DNA of 64,000 bases, from positions 558,001-622,000 of the forward strand of contig NZ_JANCNS010000001.1 of assembly GCF_022570735.2 (NCBI RefSeq). The letters are read 5' to 3'. The stretch is from Christiangramia oceanisediminis. Lineage in GTDB: Bacteria; Bacteroidota; Bacteroidia; Flavobacteriales; Flavobacteriaceae. Below are positions 26,881-35,754 of this stretch, in pieces. The number at the start of each line of letters is the position of its first letter. Within the stretch, counting starts at the first letter, position 1. Both the position numbers and the translations under genes were made by a program. Below the pieces are notes generated by a model. That model worked only from the letters and a program-made list of their open reading frames with translations. It was not told the origin of the DNA and ran no database searches.

Positions 26881-27885
26881 ATGGATTCATTGACCCAGAT
26901 CGTTCTTGGAGCAGCCGTTGGCGAAGCCGTGCTTGGTAAAAAAGCGGGAAACAAGGCTATGCTATACGGTGCTATCGCCGGCACAATTCCAGACCTGGAT
27001 ACTTTCGTTGGCAATTTCTTCGATACCATTACCGCCATCGAGATCCACAGGGGCTTCTCACATTCCATTGTTTTCTCCGTCATTTTTGCACCGATATTCG
27101 GTTGGATCATATCAAAGATCGAAAGCAATCCTGATATAAGCTGGAAGAACTGGTCCTGGCTCATGTTCTGGGGACTGTTCACCCATCCGCTGCTGGATGC
27201 ACATACCACCTGGGGAACTCAGCTTTTCTGGCCTTTTGACCTGAGACTGGCCTATAAGAACATTTTTGTGATCGATCCTTTATATACCCTTCCATTCCTG
27301 GTCTTCCTTATCCTTGCCATGAGACGAAACAGGTTGGATCCAAAACGAAAGAAATACAATCGGCTTGGCCTCATAATTAGCAGCATTTATTTGTTAATTA
27401 TCACCCCAGCCCTAAAATTTTATACTTTTCAGAAGTTTGAAGATGCACTGGAATCCCAGGATATCGAATATTACAGAATGGACACCCGTCCGGCTCCCTT
27501 AAATTCGATCCTTTGGTCGGCTAATATTGAGCGTGAGGAAGATTTCCTGCTGGCCGATTATTCCCTTTTCGATACCCTGCCTATCAGTTTTCAATCCATT
27601 CCAAAGAATCATGAACTGGCCGGCGATTGGAGAAATAATGAGAACCTGGAACGACTGATCGATATTTCCAACGGCTGGTACACCCTGTCTACGGAAGATG
27701 GGCAGCTTATCTATAACGATCTTCGCTTCGGAAAAATGGATGTCACCAATGCCGACGCTCCTTTTGTTTTCAGCTATATCCTTAGCGAAGAGCATGGCGA
27801 ACTGGTCGCCACTGAAACCGAAAAAGAGCTGGAAGACGCCGGTAATTTGCTTCCCAAGCTCTGGCAGCGTATTTTAGGCAATTAA
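26881..27885 (+). CDS. YdjM-type membrane-bound metal-dependent hydrolase
   Basis: A 334-residue protein of the LexA-binding, inner-membrane metal-dependent hydrolase family (YdjM/DUF457). It has MDSLTQIVLGAAVGE at the start, the PDLD acidic motif (IPDLDTFVG, about 37-45), HRGFSHS and HPLLDAHTTWG. Four to five helices occupy the first two thirds, and the C-terminal third is soluble. Its physiological role is unclear. It lies 17 bases upstream of the DUF885 peptidase gene and is probably cotranscribed with it. Confidence 0.85.
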   Translation: MDSLTQIVLGAAVGEAVLGKKAGNKAMLYGAIAGTIPDLDTFVGNFFDTITAIEIHRGFSHSIVFSVIFAPIFGWIISKIESNPDISWKNWSWLMFWGLFTHPLLDAHTTWGTQLFWPFDLRLAYKNIFVIDPLYTLPFLVFLILAMRRNRLDPKRKKYNRLGLIISSIYLLIITPALKFYTFQKFEDALESQDIEYYRMDTRPAPLNSILWSANIEREEDFLLADYSLFDTLPISFQSIPKNHELAGDWRNNENLERLIDISNGWYTLSTEDGQLIYNDLRFGKMDVTNADAPFVFSYILSEEHGELVATETEKELEDAGNLLPKLWQRILGN

Positions 27886-27902
27886 AACCCTAAAATAAGG
27901 CC

Positions 27903-29609
27903 ATGCGTTCTATACTTTATCCAATCTTTTTCCTGTTACTGGGCTATACCGGATTTTCTCAAAATGCGTCTGCACAACTGGACAGCATCATTAAAAAATA
28001 CGAAGACTACCGTGCTTACGATCGGTCGGAGCATCCGCTGGGTCTTTATAAAAAAGAGGTTTACAAAAAGTCTGCTGAATTTTCAGAAGAACTTCTCGCC
28101 GAACTCGACGGAATAAAAACTTCTGAACTTTCAGAATCTGAAAAAATATCTGCCGCCCTCCTGGAATACGATCTTCGGCATACCGTGAAATCCTATGAAT
28201 TCAAGAGTTATTTGAATCCCTTGCTTTCTGATGCCGGCTTTCACCTGAGCTTGAATTACCATATTCGGGATCTCAACACCTATTCACAGGTCAAAAATTA
28301 CCTGAACAAACTGAATGCTATTCCCGCTTATGTAGACCAGCATTTCGTTTTGTTGAGGGAAGGCTTAGAAACAGGGATCACTCAGCCTCTGGTGATCTTC
28401 GAAGGTTACGAGAATACCTATGACAGTCAGATCGTGGATAATTACCAGGATAGTTATTTTTATGCTCCGTTCGAAAATCTGCCGTCTTCCCTCTCCGAAA
28501 AGCAAAAAGATTCCGTTCAAAAAGCAGCTCAACTGGCAATTGAGAATAATGTGATTCCCCAGTTCAAGCGAATCAAAACATTTTTCGAAACCGAATATTT
28601 TCCTGGAACCAGGAAAGCTCTTGGAGCTTCCGACCTTCCAAATGGCAACGAATATTACGATTACCTGCTGGAATATTACACGACTATGGACATGAGTGCC
28701 GAGGAAGTTCACCAGCTTGGACTTTCTGAAGTGGAGCGAATCAATTCCGAAATGAAAAAGGTGATGGCCGAAACCGGATTCGAAGGTAGCTTTTCTGAAT
28801 TCTTCGAATTCCTGAGAACCGATGAGCAATTCTATGCTAAAACTCCTGAAGAATTACTGATGATCGCCCGGGATATCGCCAAACGTATTGACGCCAAACT
28901 TCCGGCCTATTTCACTAAACTTCCCAGAAGACCGTATGGAGTTGCCGAAGTTCCGGCTGCCATTGCACCCAAATATACCACCGGCCGCTACGTAGGTCCG
29001 TCCAACGAAACCGATCCCGGATATTACTGGGTAAATACGTATGACCTTCCCAGCAGGCCCACCTATGTTTTGCCTTCGCTTACCGCCCACGAAGCGGTGC
29101 CTGGACATCATTTGCAGGGCTCCCTGAACAGGGAATTAGGCGACAGCATTCCACGCTTCCGCAGGAATTATTATATCTCGGCATTTGGAGAAGGCTGGGG
29201 ACTTTATTCCGAATTCCTGGCAGATGAAATGGGCATTTACCGCACCCCTTATGAGGTCTTCGGAAAACTCACCTACGAGCAGTGGCGTGCATGCCGACTC
29301 GTGGTTGACACGGGAATTCACGCCAAAGGCTGGACCCGCGATCAGGCCGTTGATTTTATGAAAAACAATACCGCATTATCCATTCACGAGATCAATACAG
29401 AAGTAGATCGCTACATTTCCTGGCCGGGACAGGCTGTTTCGTATAAGATAGGTGAACTAAAGATCAGGGAACTTCGAAAAAAGGCCGAAGAAGCTTTGGG
29501 TGCCGATTTCGATATCAGGAAATTCCATGAGGTTATCCTGGAAGAAGGGGTAGTTACCCTGCCGATCCTGGAGAAAAGAGTGATGGACTATATTACTAAC
29601 CCCAGCTAG
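27903..29609 (+). CDS. exported DUF885-family (M32-like) metallopeptidase
   Basis: A 568-residue protein with a signal peptide (about 1-22, ending in FSQN). The DUF885 active-site signature HEAVPGHHLQG is near residue 395, with the partner segment GEGWGLYSEFLADEMG near 430, together suggesting a zinc metallopeptidase in the periplasm or on the surface. Members are usually annotated as uncharacterised peptidases. It follows the YdjM-like gene closely. The peptide substrate is unknown. Confidence 0.87.
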   Translation: MRSILYPIFFLLLGYTGFSQNASAQLDSIIKKYEDYRAYDRSEHPLGLYKKEVYKKSAEFSEELLAELDGIKTSELSESEKISAALLEYDLRHTVKSYEFKSYLNPLLSDAGFHLSLNYHIRDLNTYSQVKNYLNKLNAIPAYVDQHFVLLREGLETGITQPLVIFEGYENTYDSQIVDNYQDSYFYAPFENLPSSLSEKQKDSVQKAAQLAIENNVIPQFKRIKTFFETEYFPGTRKALGASDLPNGNEYYDYLLEYYTTMDMSAEEVHQLGLSEVERINSEMKKVMAETGFEGSFSEFFEFLRTDEQFYAKTPEELLMIARDIAKRIDAKLPAYFTKLPRRPYGVAEVPAAIAPKYTTGRYVGPSNETDPGYYWVNTYDLPSRPTYVLPSLTAHEAVPGHHLQGSLNRELGDSIPRFRRNYYISAFGEGWGLYSEFLADEMGIYRTPYEVFGKLTYEQWRACRLVVDTGIHAKGWTRDQAVDFMKNNTALSIHEINTEVDRYISWPGQAVSYKIGELKIRELRKKAEEALGADFDIRKFHEVILEEGVVTLPILEKRVMDYITNPS

Positions 29610-29672
29610 TTATTTCAGAAATCAGCCTCCATTCGCTATTCTTTAGATTACCTTTGCATAAAATTTGGCAAG

Positions 29673-30248
29673 ATGACTATAGAAGAAAGCCTAAGGAGCC
29701 GAAGTGACTCCACCTGCGAATTGTGCAGTAAGACTGATGATCTGAACGTTTTCGAAATTCCGGATTCTCCGGAATCGGGACTCGAAAGCCATATCCTTAT
29801 TTGCGATACCTGCAAGGAACAGATCGAAGACCCTGAAAAGGTGGATCCCAATCACTGGCGTTGTCTGAACGACAGTATGTGGAGCAGCATCCCCGCAGTG
29901 CAGGTCATGTCCTGGAGAATGCTGAATCGATTAAAAGCCGAAGGCTGGCCAAACGATCTTCTGGATATGATGTATATGGATGACGAGGTAAAGCAATGGG
30001 CTAAAGCAGGCATCCAGAAAAAAACAGAAAATTCGATTGTTCATAAAGACAGTAACGGGGCAGTGATTGAAGCCGGCGATACCGTGGTTCTTATAAAGGA
30101 CCTTAATGTCAAGGGTTCCAGTCTAACAGCCAAGCGAGGAACGGCAGTGCGTCGAGTTTCACTGGTACACGATAATCCGGAACAGATAGAAGGAAAGGTG
30201 GAAGGTCAGCAGATCGTGATCCTGACCAAATTTGTAAAAAAAGCATAG
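29673..30248 (+). CDS. PhnA-domain zinc-ribbon protein
   Basis: A 191-residue protein of the PhnA family (named for alkylphosphonate genes but not phosphonoacetate hydrolase). It starts with a zinc ribbon (CELC at 15-18, CDTC at about 48-51). The C-terminal SH3-like PhnA domain is near 120-190, with KDSNGAVIEAGDTVVLIKDL and KGSSLTAKRGTAVRRV. The central part is typical of the longer flavobacterial version. The function is unknown. It is a single gene flanked by repeats. Confidence 0.85.
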   Translation: MTIEESLRSRSDSTCELCSKTDDLNVFEIPDSPESGLESHILICDTCKEQIEDPEKVDPNHWRCLNDSMWSSIPAVQVMSWRMLNRLKAEGWPNDLLDMMYMDDEVKQWAKAGIQKKTENSIVHKDSNGAVIEAGDTVVLIKDLNVKGSSLTAKRGTAVRRVSLVHDNPEQIEGKVEGQQIVILTKFVKKA

Positions 30249-30252
30249 TATC

Positions 30253-30480
30253 AATTGACAATGGATAATTGACAATTGATAATGAGATTTCTTAAGCTTC
30301 TCCTGGGAATGACACCTAAATTGACTTTGATGCAGAATTTCGGCAAGCTGCCTCGAATTGTCGGGCTAGTTTCAGCTTCTTCATCTTAAAATCCTGATAT
30401 TTTTAGAGTGACGTTTAGTGTATTAATAGTCATTTCGAAGGAATGAAATGACTGAGAAATCTCTTCCAATCTATAAGAAT
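30253..30480. repeat. repeat-rich gap upstream of the VF530 gene
   Basis: Contains the AATTGACAATGGATAATTGACAATT unit at 30253-30277 (inverse of 18913-18937) and a GTCATTTCGAAGGAATGAAATGACTGAGAAATCT unit near 30431-30464. No gene is seen in these 228 bases. Confidence 0.65.
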
Positions 30481-30481
30481 T

Positions 30482-30700
30482 ATGGAATCTCAACCGAACA
30501 ATCCCCTACACGGAATAAAACTTGGCCAAATCGTAGAGCAGCTGCATGCTCATTATGGATGGGATGGTCTCGCCGACAGGATAGACATCAATTGTTTTAA
30601 AAATGATCCATCGGTAAAATCCAGCCTTAAATTCTTAAGAAGAACTCCCTGGGCCAGGGAAAAGGTGGAAAGACTATATCTCAAAACTGATTTTAAATAA
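30482..30700 (+). CDS. VF530 (DUF2132) family DNA-binding protein
   Basis: A 72-residue protein with the full VF530/DUF2132 pattern: [21 protein letters not shown], then [28 protein letters not shown]. The fold is a small helical domain reported to bind DNA. It is a free-standing gene. The ATG is shown by the immediate start of the conserved block. Confidence 0.9.
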   Translation: MESQPNNPLHGIKLGQIVEQLHAHYGWDGLADRIDINCFKNDPSVKSSLKFLRRTPWAREKVERLYLKTDFK

Positions 30701-30717
30701 TTGCTCGATCAATTTAA

Positions 30718-31136
30718 AAAGGTCACTGCGAGGGAAGAATAACCGAAGCAGTCTCATAAACAAAAAACCGTGAATTTTATAGAGATTCCTTCGGCGATGC
30801 CTCGGAATGACTTTCTAAGTCATGTGGTCATTTCAAAGGAATCCCGAGGGGATCGGGATGACTGAGAAATCTGTTTTAAAAAAGATTTCTCTCTTCGTTC
30901 GAAATGACCAATATTAGGAAATAGAGGATTATTAGCTTTTCTTCAAAATCACAAAATTCAATTTTATGAGAGGTTGGGACGGATTTTCGGATTTGTTTTG
31001 GCTTCTCCAGTTAAACACCTGAACAGTACCAGGTCTCGGAAAATGGTAATCTTGAACAAAACCCAGTCATTTCGAAGAAGCGAAGCGACTGAGAAATCTC
31101 ATCTAAACAGATTTCTCCCTTTGGTCGAAATGACCA
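30718..31136. repeat. repeat-rich gap before the M49 peptidase gene
   Basis: Carries several palindromic copies: GTCACTGCGAGGGAAGAATAACCGAAGCAGTCTC near 30721, GTCATTTCAAAGGAATCCCGAGG...GACTGAGAAATCT near 30828-30871, and a facing pair near 31068-31100 and 31107-31134. The 508-base gap (30701-31208) contains no gene beyond the terminator of the next operon. Confidence 0.7.
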
Positions 31137-31156
31137 AGCTAAATCTCGTTCAGGAA

Positions 31157-31187
31157 TAAAAAAAGCCCCTGCAGATGCAGAGGCTTT
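31157..31187 (-). terminator. intrinsic terminator of the M49 peptidase gene
   Basis: Stem AAGCCCCTGCA (31163-31173) with TGCAGAGGCTT (31176-31186); one mismatched pair. On the minus strand it is followed by a T run (A run at 31157-31164). It sits about 20 bases past the stop of the peptidase gene. Confidence 0.85.
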
Positions 31188-31208
31188 GATAATTCAATTT
31201 AGAAGAAA

Positions 31209-33272
31209 TTACATTTCAGCAGCTGCTTCAGCCGCTGCTTTCTTCTCAGTTAAAAAACTATAATTCTTTCCATAGTCCATCATCTGGCCTTCGAAAGACT
31301 CCGGCTGGGTCACTTTGATCGAAATGATCTCACCGTTCTCATCCATTTCAGGAACCAGCACAGGATTTACGAATCCGCTGTAAGGAGCCGATTTGAACTT
31401 CTCATTTCTCTCAAGTACTTCCTTATGCAATTCCTGGTCTACCTTTACCCCGTAATTCTCTACAAGATTCTTAGCTGCTTCGTAATCACCTTCAGACTTG
31501 ATCCTTTGAGTTTCCTTCAGTAATTCACCAAAAAGCTCTCTCAACTTCTGGTAATCTTTGATATCGTAGTAAGTCTTTCCATCTTTCTGAACCTTTTCGA
31601 TCACTCCTTCTTCCTTACCTTTTTCGAATACCCATGCGCTCACCCACTGGCGGTTTCTCATATGCGCCTCTTCGATATCTGCTCCCTGCTCGATTCGCAC
31701 CAACTGCGTCATCAACCCGTTACGGATATAATCATTATAAGCAGCTTTACCAAGTTTTTCGGCATCATCAGTAAGGCCCAGTTCTTCCAGTTTTGGATCC
31801 ATCAGGTAATAAAGACCAACCAGGTCTGCACGACCTTCTTCCAAAGTAGAAGCGTAACTTTTCAGGGTTTCCTTGGTTGTTCCAACACCTTCATTCAACT
31901 GTCCGGATGCGTGCCCAACAACCTCGTGAAGCGCGGTATGCAATTTATCGGCTTCCTTACCATATTCTTCAGAAAGAGCGATCTCTTCCTCGTCATGAGC
32001 AAATTCTTTCAGTTTATCTGAACCACCTGCATTGTCATAGGCATTGATAATATTCCCCAGGGAAACCGATTTACTTCCGTGAGCCTTTCTGATCCAGCTC
32101 GAATTCGGAAGATTTACCCCGATTGGTGTACTTGGAGAAGCATCTCCAGCCTCACCGGCTACGATCACAGTCTTGTAAGTAACTCCCACAACCGAATCTT
32201 TCTTATGCTCATCCATAATAGGCGAATTATCCTCGAACCACTGAACGTCTTTTTCCAGAACGCTCATTTTTTCAGACATATCGAAATCCTTGATCTGAAC
32301 GATGGTTTCGTAAGAGCCGGTATAGCCCATAGGATCGTTATACACTTCGATAAAAGAGTTGATGTAATCGATATTTCCTTCGGTAGCTTCTACCCATGCC
32401 ACGTTATAATCATCCCAGGTTTGCAGATCACCGGTTTTATAATATTCGATAAGAAGCCCCAAAGCATTTGCCTGCTTCTCATTTTCAGCAACAGCTTTCG
32501 CCTTTTCCAGCCAGCTAATGATCTCGTCAATAGCTTCACCATAAAGTCCGCCGCTTTTGTAAATCTTTTCAACCAGCTGGCCATTTTCCTTTACCAGTTT
32601 GGTGTTGATCCCGAAAGCAAGAGGTTTATTTGGATTCGGAGATTTTTTAGCGGCATAAAATTTAGTCACCTCATCTGCAGTGATCCCCTCTCCATAAAAG
32701 TTAACAGCTGAACCTTCAACCAGACCTTTAGACTCGTCCAGGTTCACTTTTTTCATATCCTTATCGTTGAAGATCACTTCAAAAGGCTCACCGGATAATT
32801 CAGTTCCGGTAGCATCCAGAAGACTGTTCAGGTATTCCTTATTGAAACCTGGCTTCAGCTTATCATTTGAATAATGATGATGAATGCCGTTCGAGAACCA
32901 AACTCTTTTAAGATATGTTTCAAAAGCCTTCCAGTCATCTGAAGACTTATCGCCTTCATAATTGGCATAAATATTCTGAAGCGCCTCACGGATCTCCAGG
33001 TTATGCTTGTAATTCTGATCCCAGATGATATCTCTTCCGGCAAGGCCTGCCTGGGTAAGATAATAAACCAGTTTTTGCTCCTTCAGGCTCAGGTTTTCCC
33101 ATCCCGGGATCTGGTAACGAAGGATCTTAAGATCTGCAAACTCGTCAACTTTGTACTCGAATTCCTGGGCTGAAGAATCAGCCTGGGCAACTTCCTTGTT
33201 TTCCGCGTTGTCGTTGCAGGAAAAGAAGGTCATTGCAGATGCCAGTAAGACACCACTAAATATTTTCTTCAT
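31209..33272 (-). CDS. dipeptidyl-peptidase III-like lipoprotein (M49)
   Basis: A lipoprotein (lipobox TFFSC near residue 19) of the M49 dipeptidyl-peptidase III family. The zinc motif HEVVGH is near 449 (canonical M49 is HELLGH) and the third ligand is in EEGRADLVG near 478. With about 687 residues from ATG 33272 it matches the bacterial family. The start at 33317 would add 15 residues before the signal peptide, so I reject it. M49 enzymes release dipeptides from N-termini of peptides. Confidence 0.88.
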   Translation of the reverse strand: MKKIFSGVLLASAMTFFSCNDNAENKEVAQADSSAQEFEYKVDEFADLKILRYQIPGWENLSLKEQKLVYYLTQAGLAGRDIIWDQNYKHNLEIREALQNIYANYEGDKSSDDWKAFETYLKRVWFSNGIHHHYSNDKLKPGFNKEYLNSLLDATGTELSGEPFEVIFNDKDMKKVNLDESKGLVEGSAVNFYGEGITADEVTKFYAAKKSPNPNKPLAFGINTKLVKENGQLVEKIYKSGGLYGEAIDEIISWLEKAKAVAENEKQANALGLLIEYYKTGDLQTWDDYNVAWVEATEGNIDYINSFIEVYNDPMGYTGSYETIVQIKDFDMSEKMSVLEKDVQWFEDNSPIMDEHKKDSVVGVTYKTVIVAGEAGDASPSTPIGVNLPNSSWIRKAHGSKSVSLGNIINAYDNAGGSDKLKEFAHDEEEIALSEEYGKEADKLHTALHEVVGHASGQLNEGVGTTKETLKSYASTLEEGRADLVGLYYLMDPKLEELGLTDDAEKLGKAAYNDYIRNGLMTQLVRIEQGADIEEAHMRNRQWVSAWVFEKGKEEGVIEKVQKDGKTYYDIKDYQKLRELFGELLKETQRIKSEGDYEAAKNLVENYGVKVDQELHKEVLERNEKFKSAPYSGFVNPVLVPEMDENGEIISIKVTQPESFEGQMMDYGKNYSFLTEKKAAAEAAAEM

Positions 33273-33357
33273 GTATGTTAAAAATTTGAAGCCAAAAATA
33301 AGAAAACAGGGAATCATTTCTGAATAAAATTGATTCCCTGTGGATTATGTAATTTCT

Positions 33358-33572
33358 GAGTCATTTGATGAAGCGAAGCGACCGAGAAATCTAAAGGTTT
33401 GCCTCTTAGCTTTCGACTTAACCTGTACTGAGCGAAGTCGAAGCACTCGAGACGACATCAACTTAAACTGTTATATTCCGTCAAGCTGAACTTGTTTCAG
33501 CTTCTCACTTATACTCACTAACCTCTCGACTGAGCCTGTGCTGAGCGTAGTCGAAGGGCTCGAGGTGACATT
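33358..33572. repeat. repeat-rich gap between two leftward genes
   Basis: Holds a GTCATTTGATGAAGCGAAGCGACCGAGAAATCT-like unit near 33359, CTGAGCGAAGTCGAAGCACTCGAGACGAC near 33427, and a strong dyad ACCTCTCGACTGAGCCTGTGCTGAGCG...GGGCTCGAGGTGACA at 33521-33570. No gene is seen in the 314-base gap. Confidence 0.7.
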
Positions 33573-33586
33573 TAATGAAGACGAAT

Positions 33587-34975
33587 CTATTTACTCATCT
33601 CGGTAAAATACTTGTAGAACCAAGGAATGGTTTCGATGCCTTTCAGGTAATTCCAAACTCCGAAATTTTCGTTCGGGGAATGTATCGCATCGGTATCGAG
33701 TCCGAAGCCCATCAAAATGATCTTGCTGTCCAGTTCTTTTTCAAAAAGAGAAACGATCGGGATACTGCCCCCGCTTCTTTGAGGAATTGGTGTTTTTCCG
33801 AAGGTTTCTTCATATGCCTTACTGGCCGCCTGGTAACCAATTGTATCGATTGGAGTTACATATGGGAATCCACCATGATGCGGTTTTACCTTAACCCGCA
33901 CCGCTTTTGGTGCAATGCTTTCAAAATGCTTTTTAAACAGCTCGGTGATCTCTTTCCAGTCCTGGTCTGGCACCAGCCTCATCGAGATCTTCGCATAGGC
34001 CTTTGAAGGCAATACTGTTTTCGCGCCTTCGCCTATATAACCACCCCACATTCCGTTCACATCCAGGGTTGGCCTGATGGAGCCACGTTCTAGCGTGGAG
34101 TATCCTTTTTCTCCATACACATCATCGATATCCAGCTTCTCCTTATATTCTTCCAGGTCGAAAGGCGCTTCGGCCATTTTCTTTCTTTCTTCGTCGGAAA
34201 GGTTTTCAACTTTATCATAAAAACCGGGAATGGTGATATGATTATTTTCATCGGTAAGAGAAGCGATCATCTTGCTTAGCACGTTCAGTGGATTGGCTAC
34301 AGCTCCGCCATACAGGCCTGAATGAAGGTCACGATTGGCCCCGATAACCTCAACTTCGATATAAGACAATCCTCGAAGTCCGGTAGTGATCGAGGGCACA
34401 TCCTTGGCGATCATCCCGGTATCAGAGATAAGGATCACGTCATTATGGAGTCGGTCTTTATATTCCTTAATGAACCATTCCAGGTGTTCGCTTCCAACTT
34501 CTTCCTCTCCTTCGATCATGAACTTGACATTGCAGGGAAGCTCATTATTTCTGGTCATGTATTCCAGCGCCTTCACATGCATATACATCTGGCCTTTATC
34601 ATCACAGGCACCGCGGGCGAAAATGGCGCCTTCGGGATGAATTTTGGTTTCTTTGATCACCGGTTCAAAGGGCGGAGAATCCCAAAGGTCCAGTGGATCT
34701 GGCGGCTGTACATCGTAATGCCCGTAAACCAGCACGGTTGGCAGGTCTTTTCCGATGATCTTTTCAGCAAAAACCACTGGATGACCGGGCGTCTCGATCA
34801 CTTCTGCGGTATCGCAACCCGCATCCAGCAACCGGTCTTTTACCGCATTTGCCGTTTTAACCATATCATCTTTATAGACTGGATCGGCACTGATGGAAGG
34901 AAGTTTCAGCAGGTCCTTTAACTCGTCCAGGAACCTATCCTTATTTTCTTCAATATATTTCTCTATACTTTGCAT
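33587..34975 (-). CDS. M20-family dipeptidase
   Basis: A 462-residue zinc dipeptidase of the M20 family (peptidase V/CNDP-like). Metal and catalytic motifs are seen: VYGHYDVQPPDPLDLW (His and Asp), ARGACDDKGQ, and IEGEEEVGSEH. The bacterial dimerisation domain (LRGLSYIEVEVIGANRDLHSG) follows. It has no signal peptide and so acts in the cytoplasm. It is monocistronic, with repeat units downstream of its stop. Confidence 0.92.
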   Translation of the reverse strand: MQSIEKYIEENKDRFLDELKDLLKLPSISADPVYKDDMVKTANAVKDRLLDAGCDTAEVIETPGHPVVFAEKIIGKDLPTVLVYGHYDVQPPDPLDLWDSPPFEPVIKETKIHPEGAIFARGACDDKGQMYMHVKALEYMTRNNELPCNVKFMIEGEEEVGSEHLEWFIKEYKDRLHNDVILISDTGMIAKDVPSITTGLRGLSYIEVEVIGANRDLHSGLYGGAVANPLNVLSKMIASLTDENNHITIPGFYDKVENLSDEERKKMAEAPFDLEEYKEKLDIDDVYGEKGYSTLERGSIRPTLDVNGMWGGYIGEGAKTVLPSKAYAKISMRLVPDQDWKEITELFKKHFESIAPKAVRVKVKPHHGGFPYVTPIDTIGYQAASKAYEETFGKTPIPQRSGGSIPIVSLFEKELDSKIILMGFGLDTDAIHSPNENFGVWNYLKGIETIPWFYKYFTEMSK

Positions 34976-35169
34976 ACGGCTGTTTTTCGAATTTCCGTAA
35001 AGTTAAGAAGTAGAATTGTTTTTCCTGAATGATCGGGCCAAAGAGCCATAAAAGAAATCTGGAATTTTTTCTGAAAAAAGTTTTTCACCCTAATTTTCTG
35101 ATGCACCGACATTTAAAATTCAGCTCAAAAAAAAAGTCCGATTTTTTCCAATATTTTTTCTGAAGGCTA

Positions 35170-35199
35170 TTTGATATTTAAAACTTATAATTATATTTG
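35170..35199 (+). promoter_or_regulatory. Bacteroidota-type promoter for tRNA-Leu
   Basis: TTTG at 35170-35173, then 18 bases, then TATATTTG at 35192-35199; both boxes match the sigma-ABfr consensus. A TCACAAC/GTTGTGA hairpin (35227-35251) lies between it and the tRNA and may belong to the 5' leader. Confidence 0.65.
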
Positions 35200-35262
35200 C
35201 ACCCGCTTAGTTAATTAAGCAGGGGATCACAACGAGTCCTAAGTGTTGTGAAACTTTAAAAT

Positions 35263-35344
35263 GCGGGCGTGGTGGAATTGGTAGACACGCTAGACTTAGG
35301 ATCTAGTGCCGCGAGGTGTGAAGGTTCGAGTCCTTTCGCCCGCA
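35263..35344 (+). tRNA. tRNA-Leu (anticodon UAG)
   Basis: 82 nt with acceptor GCGGGCG (35263-35269) paired with CGCCCGC (35337-35343), discriminator A at 35344, and anticodon loop CTTAGGA (35295-35301), giving UAG, with a long variable arm. CCA is not encoded. Its last 14 bases lie inside the attL core of the inserted element, which restores the tRNA. Confidence 0.97.
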
Positions 35345-35347
35345 CAG
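35331..35347 (+). other. attL core
   Basis: Seventeen bases identical to 48588-48604, covering the end of the T-stem, the acceptor stem and 3 bases downstream of tRNA-Leu. The intact tRNA here shows that the element supplies the missing 3' end. Confidence 0.85.
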
Positions 35348-35353
35348 TAAAAG

Positions 35354-35392
35354 AAGCCTAATAGACACGTAATAAGTCTGTTAGGCTTTTTT
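35354..35392 (+). terminator. terminator carried by the element after tRNA-Leu
   Basis: Stem of 13 pairs with one wobble (AAGCCTAATAGAC at 35354-35366 with GTCTGTTAGGCTT at 35376-35388), then TTTTTT. It replaces the original tRNA terminator, which was displaced to 48612. Confidence 0.82.
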
Positions 35393-35404
35393 AATTAGTA
35401 TAAA

Positions 35405-35422
35405 AGACAACATTTAGACAAC
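35405..35422 (+). repeat. integrase arm-type site, left copy
   Basis: AGACAACATTTAGACAAC: two AGACAAC motifs 4 bases apart. It is identical to 48419-48436 and lies 58 bases inside the left core, as arm-binding sites of tyrosine integrases do. Confidence 0.65.
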
Positions 35423-35473
35423 TAGTAATTGAAAAGTATTTTTTTTGCTATTGATTAGATAGAATTAGTTATT

Positions 35474-35662
35474 CTAATCACATGCTTCCGCATTGCGCCT
35501 TTCGTAAAATTCCCTCGCTTCTTTCTTTTGCTGTTCAGTAGCATCCGGACTGTTCAAAACCTGTTCGTAGTTCCTTCTATTCGCTTCCAGCTGTTCAGCG
35601 CAATCATCTTCACTGCATGCAATTAAAAAACATGCGAAAACCAAAATTATTATTTTCCTCAT
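35474..35662 (-). CDS. small lipoprotein, element cargo
   Basis: A 62-residue protein with a lipoprotein signal (MRKIIILVFACFLIAC, lipobox LIAC) and a short, highly charged, probably helical mature part (EDDCAEQLEANRR, then TEQQKKEAREFYERRNAEACD). It has paired Cys at the start and end of the mature part that could bridge. It lies between the terminator near attL and another lipoprotein. Membrane-anchored small proteins of integrated elements sometimes block superinfection; that role is only a guess here. Confidence 0.65.
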   Translation of the reverse strand: MRKIIILVFACFLIACSEDDCAEQLEANRRNYEQVLNSPDATEQQKKEAREFYERRNAEACD

Positions 35663-35754
35663 TTTTCGAAATTTCTTGTTTTATGAATTAACACAATACT
35701 AAATATTCAATTTCTATGTTTTCTCCCTACACAGAAAAGATTTGATTTAGGCTT

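Noticed and set aside
30974-31159. 61-codon open frame in the repeat-rich gap
   Set aside because: It is made of palindromic repeat sequence and has no protein-like features.
32079-32711. 210-codon plus-strand open frame
   Set aside because: It lies wholly inside the M49 peptidase gene, opposite strand, with unlikely composition.
18287-33572. CRISPR array
   Set aside because: The repeats are palindromic, of differing length and not evenly spaced; no cas genes are near.
34322-34921. 199-codon plus-strand open frame
   Set aside because: It lies opposite the conserved M20 dipeptidase motifs and is a shadow.
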